64,000 nucleotides of DNA from CAZOWM01 sp964583615 (GTDB lineage Bacteria; Spirochaetota; B62-G9; DRHN01). The stretch is taken from contig CAZOWM010000005.1 in NCBI GenBank assembly GCA_964583615.1, positions 39,369 to 103,368 on the forward strand, given 5' to 3'. Position numbers and translations under genes: made by a program. The notes under the pieces are model-generated. The model made no database searches and was not told the origin of the DNA. It saw only the letters and a list, made by a program, of their open reading frames with translations. Shown in pieces: positions 1-7,686 of this stretch. The stretch's first letter is position 1, and the number at the start of each line of letters is the position of its first letter.

Positions 1-533
1 GCCAGAATGACGAGAAAGCAAAACGGGGTCCACTGCCACACATCCACAATTGAGATGGCAAACCTGGCAAGCCACGGGTCTGAAAACCAGGCAGGCAGGT
101 TGACAAAACCCAGAGCCTTGATCACCGTATTGACCGCCCCGATTTCTTCGTGAAAAATCGTGAGCCCCAAATACCCCAGCGCAATGGGTGCGGTGAAGAG
201 GGGCATGGTGAAAAACGCTCTGATCGCCCGCTGCCCCTTTAAAGGCTTGCGAAGAGGCCTGCTCACCAGGAGGGCGAGCACCAGGCCGATCAGAACTGTG
301 AGGGCAACATTGACAATGACGAAGAAAATGGTGACCCACAGCACGCTCCAGAACCGGTAGTCTGCGAAGGCCCTGCCGAAGTTTCCCAGCCAGATGAATT
401 CCTGTGGCCTTCCCAGGCGTGCATGAAAAAAACTCAGCCTCAGTGAGAAGAGCAGAGGAAATATGGTGAAGGCGAGCACCCAGAGAATTCCCGGGCCGAC
501 GAATAGAAATTTTATTCGCTCTTTTTTATTCAT
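1..533 (-). CDS. Sugar ABC transporter permease (MalF/UgpA type), partial
   Basis: The ATG is at 533 on the minus strand and the frame stays open for 177 codons to the window edge, so the C-terminal part, including the EAA loop, is missing. The translation starts with a basic segment and a first membrane helix (GILWVLAFTIFPLLFS), then a periplasmic stretch with the LGNFGRAFADYRFW pattern seen before the second helix of MalF-like permeases. Further hydrophobic helices follow, and then VDVWQWTPF, a typical permease motif. It lies 95 bp downstream of a binding-protein gene on the same strand and is almost certainly its partner. Family known, substrate unknown. Confidence 0.9.
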   Translation of the reverse strand, partial: MNKKERIKFLFVGPGILWVLAFTIFPLLFSLRLSFFHARLGRPQEFIWLGNFGRAFADYRFWSVLWVTIFFVIVNVALTVLIGLVLALLVSRPLRKPLKGQRAIRAFFTMPLFTAPIALGYLGLTIFHEEIGAVNTVIKALGFVNLPAWFSDPWLARFAISIVDVWQWTPFCFLVIL

Positions 534-628
534 CGTTTTTCCCCGCGCTTCTCTATTTCCTCATGTAAAAGAGGGAAGGGTGGGCTCGCACTTTTGTTCG
601 TCCGCCCGCCCCTTCCTCCTTATTTTTA

Positions 629-2314
629 TTACTTGTAGCCGATAGACTCCTGATAGAGTTTCAGCAGGGTGTCCCGTCCATAGTCGTCGATGATCCGGCC
701 CCAGTCTTTAGCGGTCCTGTCCAGGGCCTCCTGCGGACCGAGCTGTCCGGTGACTGCCTCGGACAGGTGCACGTCCCAGATCTCCTGTAGCTCCGGGGTG
801 CCCGGGATGCGGAGGTAGTTCTGGAAAATCGGATAGTTATAGAAGTTGTCCTGGTACGAACCGATGAAGTTTCTGGCATCTTCGGCGTCGTAACCTCCTG
901 CCACATACTCTTCTTCTTTGGCATTGCCGTAGGGCGGAAACCAGTCGTAGGTGGTACCCGGATCAACACCGGTCCAGCCCATGTATACGTTCCAGTGGTT
1001 GATCGGAGGCGTTGACTGCCAGGCCATGAAGTAGTAGGCAAGGTCGGGGTTGTCGGCGTACTTGGAAATAACCGGGTGCCACGAGCAACCCGCCTGGTTG
1101 CTTACCATGTTGGGCTCGTCCAGGTTGAGGAAACGTTTTTTCTGCATGTCGTAAGGGGTCTTGGTTCCGGGAATACCCCGTGCACCGAGCTTGCCCTGGA
1201 TCACCGACTGGTCTGGAAGCTGCGATAGTGACCCCACATCGCCCCAGGAGAAGCACATCACCGCGTTGCCGGACAGGAAATCCGCCCAGGCTTCGCCCAG
1301 GCTCCAGCCCCACATTGCTGTAGACCCGGCCTTGGACAGCTTGAGCAATATCTCCAGGGCCCTGACGTGTCCCGGAGAGTTGATCAGCGGTTCCATTGTC
1401 TCCGGGTCGAACCAGTACACGTTGTGATACCTCGTCACCTTTGTGGGTGGATCCCCGGGATAGGGGATCACCACATAGGGTGCGGACATGGCCATGAAGT
1501 GGAAATACCCCTGGCCGCCCACCTTGAGGTGCAGGGAAATGCCGTTGTCGGAGTCTCCGTCCCCGTTCCAGTCCTTGCCGTGGAAGAACTCGCAGACCTC
1601 CACCACGTCCTCCCATGTCTCCAGGTCCACGGGCATGTCATGACCCATCTCCTGCTTGAACTTGGCCTGCCACTCGGCGCTCTCGATGATGTCCTTTCGG
1701 TAGTACAACACCTGGGCGTCGTGGTCGTTGTTGCCGCCGTACCAGTGATCCCCCCACTTGTACAGCGCCGCCACTGCGGGAGAGATGGAGTCCCGGTCCC
1801 ACTCGGGCATTCGAGGATCATCGAAGTAATCGTCAATGGGAAGGATCCAGTCGTTGAGAATATAGTCACCGTAGAAGTTGGAGCAGTTGATGAGCATGTC
1901 GTACCTGCCCGCGCCCGTCATCAGATCAGTAAAAATTTTTTCGCGCAGCTCGGCGAAGGGGATCTCCACGATGTCTAGGGTGGCCCCTGTTAGCTCCTCG
2001 AACTTGTTTCGCCAGAAGTACAGCGGTCCCGATATGGCGCCGCGCTGCCCTGCTGAGTAAACAGCGATTGTGAGTTTTTTTCCCTTCCAGGCTGGGTCGG
2101 GGTTTCCATTGTCTGCAGCCTCAAATGCGGCATGTGCGAGCTTTGCCTCCTGCTCGTTTGCAGCGGGAAAGCCCATTATCAGGCCAGCCTCTTCCTTCGG
2201 AGGGGCCTTTTCCTCAACAGCTCCCTCTTTGGCCTTTTCACCTTTGGATGCGTATACCGCCACGCCTGTGAGAATGAACACAAAAACCAGCATAAAAATT
2301 GTGAGTTTTTTCAT
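629..2314 (-). CDS. Extracellular sugar-binding protein of an ABC transporter
   Basis: A 561-residue family-1 solute-binding protein that would capture a sugar or oligosaccharide outside the membrane and hand it to the permease at 1-533. The N-terminus is a signal peptide (MKKLTIFMLVFVFILTG) ending near VYA-SKG. The mature part has the usual binding-protein features, including a WEDVVEVCEFF segment and a hinge-type GWSLGEAWADFLSG stretch. It is longer than the common 420-450 residues, as in SBPs for larger glycans. An in-frame GTG at 2323 is possible, but the AGGAGGTG Shine-Dalgarno at 2321-2328 fits the ATG at 2314. A strong promoter lies upstream (2575-2602). Confidence 0.93.
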   Translation of the reverse strand: MKKLTIFMLVFVFILTGVAVYASKGEKAKEGAVEEKAPPKEEAGLIMGFPAANEQEAKLAHAAFEAADNGNPDPAWKGKKLTIAVYSAGQRGAISGPLYFWRNKFEELTGATLDIVEIPFAELREKIFTDLMTGAGRYDMLINCSNFYGDYILNDWILPIDDYFDDPRMPEWDRDSISPAVAALYKWGDHWYGGNNDHDAQVLYYRKDIIESAEWQAKFKQEMGHDMPVDLETWEDVVEVCEFFHGKDWNGDGDSDNGISLHLKVGGQGYFHFMAMSAPYVVIPYPGDPPTKVTRYHNVYWFDPETMEPLINSPGHVRALEILLKLSKAGSTAMWGWSLGEAWADFLSGNAVMCFSWGDVGSLSQLPDQSVIQGKLGARGIPGTKTPYDMQKKRFLNLDEPNMVSNQAGCSWHPVISKYADNPDLAYYFMAWQSTPPINHWNVYMGWTGVDPGTTYDWFPPYGNAKEEEYVAGGYDAEDARNFIGSYQDNFYNYPIFQNYLRIPGTPELQEIWDVHLSEAVTGQLGPQEALDRTAKDWGRIIDDYGRDTLLKLYQESIGYK

Positions 2315-2537
2315 GTAAAACACCTCCTTTTTTAATTATGGTAAAAAAATGTGCTCTCTTACTAAATTCTCTTTGATAAGGACGTTTTCACCTCCTCTCT
2401 TCATGAGTTCATCGTATGTGAGCGGGCGTATTCATGAAAAAGTAAGAATCAGGTGCCGTGTATGAATTGTAAAGTGTGATAGAGAAGATTCTTCTTGGAC
2501 GAGCGCGAACGCGGCACGCACTGTACGAAACAAAACC

Positions 2538-2551
2538 TGTAAACATTTTTC
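2538..2551. promoter_or_regulatory. Possible LacI-family operator
   Basis: TGTAAACATTTTTC matches 11 of 14 positions of the degenerate cre/LacI-type consensus TGWAARCGYTWNCW and overlaps an imperfect ACATT/AATGT inverted repeat. It lies about 17-30 bp downstream of the predicted start of transcription, where a repressor would block. Such degenerate matches also occur by chance. Confidence 0.3.
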
Positions 2552-2574
2552 GAATGTGCATCCAAAACACCATT

Positions 2575-2602
2575 ATTATAAACTCTGTATTGCTTTTGTC
2601 AA
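2575..2602 (-). promoter_or_regulatory. Sigma-70-type promoter of the sugar-binding protein operon
   Basis: Minus strand: TTGACA (2602-2597), a 16-bp spacer, then TATAAT (2580-2575). Both hexamers match the consensus exactly. Transcription would begin near 2568 and read into the binding-protein gene at 2314. Confidence 0.8.
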
Positions 2603-2666
2603 GAAAAAATAATTTTCCAAATAATTTTCCAACTTTTTTTTCACCTATTCTTTCCGGCCTGCGAGG

Positions 2667-3008
2667 TCACCTGTTCTGCGGTGCTGGGCGGCGCTCCGGG
2701 ATCATGCTGATTTTCCCGGACATGTCGAAATCGTGACTGAAAAAAAGCGCGCAGTAGCAGTGGCCGTACTCCTCCACGTCAGCTTCCCGTGCGTACACGC
2801 ACGGGCAGATTATGTCACGATCGAGCAGCCTGTCTTCCTGACTGTCGCGGCACGGGCAGTTGTAGTAGCCGAGACGGTTGAAATTTTTCACGAGCCCGAG
2901 TGCGAGGCTTTGCAGCATGTTTTCTCTGGAGTTCAGCTTCCAGTTGTTTCGCTTCGCAATTTTTTGAACATACTCTCTCACTTCTTTTTCGGTTTTTGCC
3001 TTACTCAT
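2667..3008 (-). CDS. Ferredoxin-thioredoxin reductase catalytic-chain-like iron-sulfur protein
   Basis: 113 residues. The six cysteines come as three C-x-C pairs: CPCR (51-53), CPCVY (68-70) and GHCYCALFF (84-86), the signature of the FTR catalytic subunit, which carries a [4Fe-4S] cluster beside a redox-active disulfide. Spacings (14 and 13 residues) differ from the plant/cyanobacterial enzyme and resemble the shorter forms in anaerobic bacteria and archaea. The family passes electrons from ferredoxin to a thioredoxin-like partner. The ATG at 3008 overlaps the stop of the upstream glutaredoxin-like gene, so the two are probably translationally coupled and work together. An open frame extends upstream to 3236 but only reads through that neighbour in another frame. 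Confidence 0.9.
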   Translation of the reverse strand: MSKAKTEKEVREYVQKIAKRNNWKLNSRENMLQSLALGLVKNFNRLGYYNCPCRDSQEDRLLDRDIICPCVYAREADVEEYGHCYCALFFSHDFDMSGKISMIPERRPAPQNR

Positions 3009-3330
3009 TGAGCATCTCCTCCCAGACCGAAGGTTCGTATCCTGAGTGCCATTTTTTCCGGTCAACGATAATAAATGGAAACCTGGGCTGCTCGCCCGTG
3101 ATCTGTGCGAGCTCCTCTTTGATCCTGTTTTTTTCTTTGAGTGGAATCCTGTCGACATCAAGATAGGCATAGCGGTATCCGTTTTCACTGAGCCATGTTT
3201 TTCCGAGACTGCACCACATACAGGTAGAGAGGGCAAATAAAAATATCTCTGCTATTTGTTTTCCGGACCCCTCAACGCGGGTGATGAGATCCTGAAAGCG
3301 GTTCATTGCATCTATCTGCACGTTCTCCAT
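3001..3330 (-). CDS. Glutaredoxin/thioredoxin-fold protein with CMWC motif
   Basis: 109 residues. A short N-terminal helix region is followed by a redox motif CMWC (about residues 38-41) at the start of a helix, and by a cis-proline-type FPFIIVD strand near residue 87, as in glutaredoxins. A GGAGG sequence lies about 10 nt before the ATG at 3330. It overlaps the FTR-like gene by 8 bp, so it is the likely thioredoxin-like acceptor in a two-protein ferredoxin-linked disulfide-reducing pair. That partnership is inferred from gene order; targets are unknown. Confidence 0.8.
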   Translation of the reverse strand: MENVQIDAMNRFQDLITRVEGSGKQIAEIFLFALSTCMWCSLGKTWLSENGYRYAYLDVDRIPLKEKNRIKEELAQITGEQPRFPFIIVDRKKWHSGYEPSVWEEMLNE

Positions 3331-3526
3331 ACTGCGTATTTCCTCCGTGTGTCCTCTTCTTATGAAAAATATAGCTTCATGCAGGAAAACAGGATAGTGG
3401 GAAATCGCGGTACAGGTACGTGGCGCTCAGAAACAAGTGTGACCTGCTGTCCGCTTTTTTCAGTTAATTTTTCTTTCCATATTGGTACAAAATATGGGAT
3501 AATACAGATATTCGGAGGTGAGGAGA

Positions 3527-4777
3527 ATGACGAAAAAACAGCGGGTGAAAACAACCTTGTCTCATGCCGAACCGGACAGGGTTCCCATCTTCGAGCTCAC
3601 CGTGGCGAATCCTGTTCTGGAGAGTGTTTTGGGGAGAAGGATCTCGGGGTTCGGAACAGGGGAGTCGAAAGCTGCGGGAATCAGAGCCAGCATGGAGGGA
3701 AGAGACGCGCGAAGGGCAATTATAAGGGAAAACGTCGAGGGGATGCTTGAGATGTATGAGTGTGTGGGCTTTGACATGTTCTGGTACAGACCGACAGACT
3801 ACGTGGTTTGCGTTTACATGGGGCTTCCCGATAACATTACTGCGAACAATATTTTCGACGTGAACATCAGTGAAATTGATAAAGACACATACCGGATCGA
3901 AAGCCCGGAGAACGGCTTTTGGTCCATCGAAAAGTACGAAGAACAGAGCGACATCTGTGTGACGGTAAACGACTCCATCAAGGAAGGGGGAATGGAGGAG
4001 CTCAGAAGATACGTGGCCTACCTGGAGCAGGCTCCGACCTCTCCTCTGCATCCGAGCCTTGAGGACGGTCTAGAGTCCATCAGAATCGCGGTGGAGAGGG
4101 AAAAACACCAGGATGACGGGATGTTCGTGCTCGGAGCCGCTGATATCGCCTGTCCGACATTTTTACCATTTTTGCCTCTTTTTCTCCAAGCCATGATAGA
4201 TGAACCCGAACTGGTCGAGCGGTACATGAAGGCGACAACCGACGGAGCGCTGTCTCTACTGAAGGCGCAGATCGCACTGGGTGTCGACGGGATTTTAGGT
4301 GCAGAGGACTGGTGTTACGGAGGAGGGCCTCTTTTTTCACCCGGGATGTTTAGAAGGTTTATGGCACCCCAGCTCAGGCGTATCGTCAATGAATGCCACG
4401 GTCATAGCATCCCGTACTTCAAACACCTCGATGGCAATACGAGAGTGCTCATTGATATTCTGGTGGACGAGGTCGGCATCGACGGCCTTCACAGCATAGA
4501 GCCGGCAGCGGGGATGGATATTGGGTGGGTGAAGGAAAAATACGGAAACAGGATCACGCTTCTTGGGAACATCGACTGCGGACAGCTGCTTTCATTCGGG
4601 ACCGAAGAGGAGGTGAGAGAAGAAGTAAAAAACATCATCCGAACTGCATCACCGGGCGGAGGGCATATTTTTGCCTCGAGCAACAGCATCCACAGCGGGG
4701 TGTCACCGGAAATCTTCTGGACAATGATAGAAGCGGTGAAGGAGTATGGCAGGTACCCGATTTCCCTTTCAGAATGA
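3527..4777 (+). CDS. Uroporphyrinogen decarboxylase (UroD) superfamily protein
   Basis: 416 residues with the UroD/MtaA TIM-barrel layout: DRVPIFELT near the N-terminus, central GAEDWCYGGGPLFSP, then YFKHLDGN, GLHSIEP, LLGNID and a C-terminal FASSNSIHSGVSPE loop. In corrinoid methyltransferases of this superfamily zinc is bound by H-x-C plus a later Cys; here that position reads KHLDGN without Cys, so zinc-type methyl transfer is doubtful. It is not likely to be true haem-pathway HemE, because it sits with a second UroD-like gene and a sugar ABC transporter. The ATG at 3527 is preferred over an in-frame GTG at 3518, which lies within the GGAGGTGAGGAG ribosome-binding region. Confidence 0.85.
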   Translation: MTKKQRVKTTLSHAEPDRVPIFELTVANPVLESVLGRRISGFGTGESKAAGIRASMEGRDARRAIIRENVEGMLEMYECVGFDMFWYRPTDYVVCVYMGLPDNITANNIFDVNISEIDKDTYRIESPENGFWSIEKYEEQSDICVTVNDSIKEGGMEELRRYVAYLEQAPTSPLHPSLEDGLESIRIAVEREKHQDDGMFVLGAADIACPTFLPFLPLFLQAMIDEPELVERYMKATTDGALSLLKAQIALGVDGILGAEDWCYGGGPLFSPGMFRRFMAPQLRRIVNECHGHSIPYFKHLDGNTRVLIDILVDEVGIDGLHSIEPAAGMDIGWVKEKYGNRITLLGNIDCGQLLSFGTEEEVREEVKNIIRTASPGGGHIFASSNSIHSGVSPEIFWTMIEAVKEYGRYPISLSE

Positions 4778-4796
4778 GTTTTGTCGCGAGGGATCT

Positions 4797-5912
4797 ATGG
4801 AGAAAAAAAAGGACAATTCCGGTTTTCATGGTTCACCGGCAGATAATTTTTTTCGTGCCGTCGGGTTCGATCTTCCGTACTCTATTCCTGTTGCATGCTG
4901 TATCAGCTCTCCCTACATCTGCAGCCTGTACGGCGCAGGTATGAAGGATTACCTTTTCGACGCGGAGCTCAAGCTGAAGCTTCAGTGCGCTTTTCAGAAG
5001 GAGTTTCCCGAGATGATGATCGTGCCGGGTATTTATCCGGACTTCGGCTGCGGAGTAGTCGAGCCCTCCGCTTTCGGATGCAGGCTCGTGCAACGCGAAA
5101 ACAACCCGCTCAGCCCTGAGCCGCGCTGCCCGAAGGTTCTCCATGCCAAACCGGGAGAAATGACGAACCACGAGATCGCTGCCCTCACCGTACCGGATCC
5201 GAAAAAAGACGGGCTGATGCCTCAGGTGCTCTCTCAGTACCGCTATTTCTGGAAAAATCTCGAAAACCGCCTTATCGACGAGTACGGATATCTGGACGGG
5301 TTCGCATTTTCAATGGGGCCTGTGGAGACAGCGGCACTTGTGGTTGGGTATGAAAATTTCCTGATCGGTCTACACGATTTTCCGAAGGTCATCCACGGTC
5401 TGCTTGACATGGTGACCGATTTCATCATTGGATGGGTGCGTCTTCAGGAACAGGTGAATGGAAAGCTGAAGCGGATATATTTCTTCGATCATACTCCTGC
5501 GCGCGTAGGACCGGATCACTTCGAGGAATTCGTGTTTCCCTACCTCTTCCGCGTGATGAGGGAATTCTCATATGCAGTGAAGATGTTTCACATCTGTGAG
5601 AAAAGGATCTCCCATGTTCTCGGGCGGCTGGGGGACCTCGGGATCGACGTGCTGTACTTTGCCGCGGATCTGACTGAGGTGAAGAACGCTCTTGGCGGAA
5701 AAGTCTGTTTGATGGGGAATCTTGACCCCATAGGGCTCGTACTGAAAGGGGGACCTGAACGCATATCCGCGGAATGCGGCCGGAGTATCGAGATCGCAAG
5801 TGACGCACGCGGCGGATATATCCTCGCTCCAAGCGGAGCCTTGATTCCGGGGACACCGAGAGAACATGTTCGGGCGATCATGATAAATGCTTCCCATCTA
5901 TCTTCCCGATGA
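4797..5912 (+). CDS. UroD-superfamily protein, MtaA/CmuA-like
   Basis: 371 residues, starting 19 bp after the previous UroD-like gene. H265-I-C267 (in MFHICEKR) matches the H-x-C zinc motif of methylcobamide:thiol methyltransferases such as MtaA. The C-terminal loop that normally has Gly-Cys (GCG) reads APSGALIPGTP, so the third ligand is absent from its usual place. VCLMGNLDP and the GGYILAP strand are typical of the family. Function could be corrinoid methyl transfer or something unknown. An upstream in-frame start at 4746 would overlap the neighbour; the ATG at 4797 has a weak GAGGGA upstream. Confidence 0.82.
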   Translation: MEKKKDNSGFHGSPADNFFRAVGFDLPYSIPVACCISSPYICSLYGAGMKDYLFDAELKLKLQCAFQKEFPEMMIVPGIYPDFGCGVVEPSAFGCRLVQRENNPLSPEPRCPKVLHAKPGEMTNHEIAALTVPDPKKDGLMPQVLSQYRYFWKNLENRLIDEYGYLDGFAFSMGPVETAALVVGYENFLIGLHDFPKVIHGLLDMVTDFIIGWVRLQEQVNGKLKRIYFFDHTPARVGPDHFEEFVFPYLFRVMREFSYAVKMFHICEKRISHVLGRLGDLGIDVLYFAADLTEVKNALGGKVCLMGNLDPIGLVLKGGPERISAECGRSIEIASDARGGYILAPSGALIPGTPREHVRAIMINASHLSSR

Positions 5913-5920
5913 AATTGTTC

Positions 5921-5948
5921 TTGACAAAACGGGAGGGCCGGATAAAAT
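5921..5948 (+). promoter_or_regulatory. Sigma-70-type promoter for the second sugar ABC operon
   Basis: TTGACA (5921-5926), 16-bp spacer, TAAAAT (5943-5948). It starts 9 bp after the stop of the UroD-like gene and leaves a leader of about 160 nt before the binding-protein ATG at 6113. Confidence 0.7.
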
Positions 5949-6112
5949 GAATTTGAAGCGTGCCGCTTTTTCATTACGAGGAAATGAGCACACTTTGTTC
6001 ATTGTTTCTTTACGTCTTTTCTTGCGAATGCGAAACATGAGTCAATCCTCGATACAACTCCAGTACACAGGTGAAATAATTAAGAGAAGAAAAAAATAAA
6101 AAGGAGGACTGT

Positions 6113-7411
6113 ATGAAAAAAATAATAACACGACTGCTTATAGTGTGTGTCATTTCACTGTTCATTGGGGCAACTGTCGTGTATGCGGCGAAGCCAAAGG
6201 GGGAAGCAGGGTCGAAAGAAGAGATGAAAGAAGTCGACGTCGTGCTTATGCACGACAAGGGAGGAAACCCGAACTTCCAGCCTTACTTCGAGGAAACAGG
6301 GCAGAGGACAAAGGAGGAAATCGGTGTGGGAATCACGCCGACTCCGTATCCAACGACAGACGTGTTTATTGCGTCTGTTCGAGCGGCTCTTCCCACGGAA
6401 AAGGCACCCGGTCTTTTTACCTGGTGGTCTACATACAGGATGAAAGGGCTGATCGATCAGGGGCTCCTGGCGGATCTCACGGATGTGTGGGACAGGCACA
6501 GCGCCGAGTATTCACAGGGACTCAGGGATGCATTTACGTTTGATGAGAAAAACTATGGATTCGTATACGGTGTCGAGTACTGGCCCGTGTGGTACAACAA
6601 AGACGTGTTTGCGCGCTTGAACCTGGAAGAACCGGAAACATGGGATGAATTTATTGCTGTGTGCGACACGCTCAAAAAGAACGGCATTACCCCGCTCTTT
6701 ATCACCGTGCAGGCGCGATGGCCCACTTTCATCATGTTCGAAGAAATGATCATCGGTGAAGACCCCGGTCTCTATGTTGACCTCTGTGAGGGAAAGGCAA
6801 AGTACACCGATCCCAGAGTGAAAAAGGCGTTCAAGGTGTGGGCGGATCTGATAGCGAAAGGCTATTTTACTGATCCATCAACAGACCTTTTTGCCGATTC
6901 ACCGCGGCTTTTCAACCAGGACAAGCTGGGCATGGTTGTCTGCGGAACGTGGTACTACACCTCAGTGCTTACGGCAAACGGAGTTCCTGAGGAAAAGATC
7001 GGAGCGTTCATTCTTCCGTCCCACAACCCCAAGGCGGGAAAGGTCATTATTCTCGAGGCAATGCCCATTCTCGTTTCTGAAAATTCGCCGAACAAAGATG
7101 CTGCAAAAAAAGTTGCAGACTGGCTGATGGGACCAGAGGGAAACGCCTTTCTCGCGAAAAAGATCACCTCATTTCCCGCAAACCAGAAATCAAAAGCCGA
7201 TTATCTTCCTCCGGTCAAGGTCAACCTGATGAAGACCATTGTTGATGAGAATTACCAGATAATGAACAGATACTGGGAGGCAACGCCCACGCCCATTTGT
7301 GAAACCGCAGTTGACAAATTTGCCGAATTCATACTGAATCCGGCATCGGCCAACAAGGTTCTGGCAGACCTCGATAAAATTGCAGACGAATACTGGGCGC
7401 AGAATAAGTAG
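6113..7411 (+). CDS. Extracellular sugar-binding protein of an ABC transporter
   Basis: 432 residues, family-1 solute-binding protein. Signal peptide MKKIITRLLIVCVISLFIG with probable cleavage after VYA. The body has TDVFIASVRAALPTEKAPGLFTWW, WDEFIAVCDTLKKNGITPL and the C-terminal half typical of maltose/cellobiose/glucoside-binding proteins (GKAKYTDPRVKKAFKVWADL). An AAGGAGGA ribosome-binding site lies 4 nt before the ATG. The two permease genes follow after a 275-bp gap that contains a repeated structured element and a strong hairpin. Substrate not determined. Confidence 0.93.
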   Translation: MKKIITRLLIVCVISLFIGATVVYAAKPKGEAGSKEEMKEVDVVLMHDKGGNPNFQPYFEETGQRTKEEIGVGITPTPYPTTDVFIASVRAALPTEKAPGLFTWWSTYRMKGLIDQGLLADLTDVWDRHSAEYSQGLRDAFTFDEKNYGFVYGVEYWPVWYNKDVFARLNLEEPETWDEFIAVCDTLKKNGITPLFITVQARWPTFIMFEEMIIGEDPGLYVDLCEGKAKYTDPRVKKAFKVWADLIAKGYFTDPSTDLFADSPRLFNQDKLGMVVCGTWYYTSVLTANGVPEEKIGAFILPSHNPKAGKVIILEAMPILVSENSPNKDAAKKVADWLMGPEGNAFLAKKITSFPANQKSKADYLPPVKVNLMKTIVDENYQIMNRYWEATPTPICETAVDKFAEFILNPASANKVLADLDKIADEYWAQNK

Positions 7412-7412
7412 G

Positions 7413-7572
7413 GTGAATGTCGAATTTCATACACCGGTATGAAAATGAAACTTTCACACATACAATGCACGCTCATTTTGAGAACTTCGGAGAGGAGATG
7501 TCGGTGAATTCAGTGTTTTTCGCCAAAATAAGTGCTTTTCCCAAATATATTGAAAGACTCGAAGTTCGACCT
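7413..7572 (+). repeat. Repeated structured element, copy 1 (candidate RNA switch or MITE)
   Basis: About 160 bp, found again at 18304-18462 with roughly 14 substitutions and one 1-nt gap. Pairings visible in the + strand as RNA: P1, GTCGAATTTC (7419-7428) with GAAGTTCGAC (7561-7570), ten pairs including one G-U; P2, TTTCATAC (7425-7432) with GTATGAAA (7437-7444); P3, ATTTT (7475-7479) with AAAAT (7525-7529); P4, GGTGAA (7503-7508) with TTCGCC (7519-7524); P5, GAACTTCG (7482-7489) with CGAAGTTC (7560-7567). P1 excludes P2 (shared TTTC) and P5 (shared 3' arm). It starts 2 bp after the binding-protein stop and is followed by a GC-rich hairpin. A 54-codon frame starts at the ATG at 7417, but copy 2 breaks it. 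Confidence 0.75.
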
Positions 7573-7589
7573 AAGTAATCACGGTATCC

Positions 7590-7618
7590 GGGGCCATTCC
7601 CGAATAGGGAGTGGCCCC
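7590..7618 (+). terminator. Strong intercistronic hairpin between binding protein and permease genes
   Basis: A 12-pair stem (7590-7601 with 7607-7618, one G-U pair) with a 5-nt loop. It is followed by only a weak run (CTTTCAT), so it may be a partial terminator or an mRNA-protecting structure. Such hairpins after binding-protein genes usually keep binding-protein mRNA in excess of permease mRNA. Confidence 0.7.
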
Positions 7619-7686
7619 CTTTCATCGTGGGATTTAACGCAGAATCATCTGTTTGAGGCACACCATCAGAAAGGGCGACAAAGCCA

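Larger units (their letters stand above)
2315..2666. other. Intergenic region upstream of the sugar-binding protein gene
   Basis: 352 bp without a convincing gene, between the FTR-like gene (ending at 2667) and the binding-protein gene (starting at 2314), both on the minus strand. It holds a near-consensus minus-strand promoter (2575-2602) and a LacI-type operator-like sequence just downstream of it (2538-2551). The predicted 5' leader is about 250 nt, long for a bacterial gene. I recognise no riboswitch in it. Confidence 0.6.

Noticed and set aside
3527..4777. Annotation as HemE (haem biosynthesis)
   Set aside because: No other haem genes nearby, tandem with another UroD-like gene and a sugar transporter; a superfamily-level name is safer.
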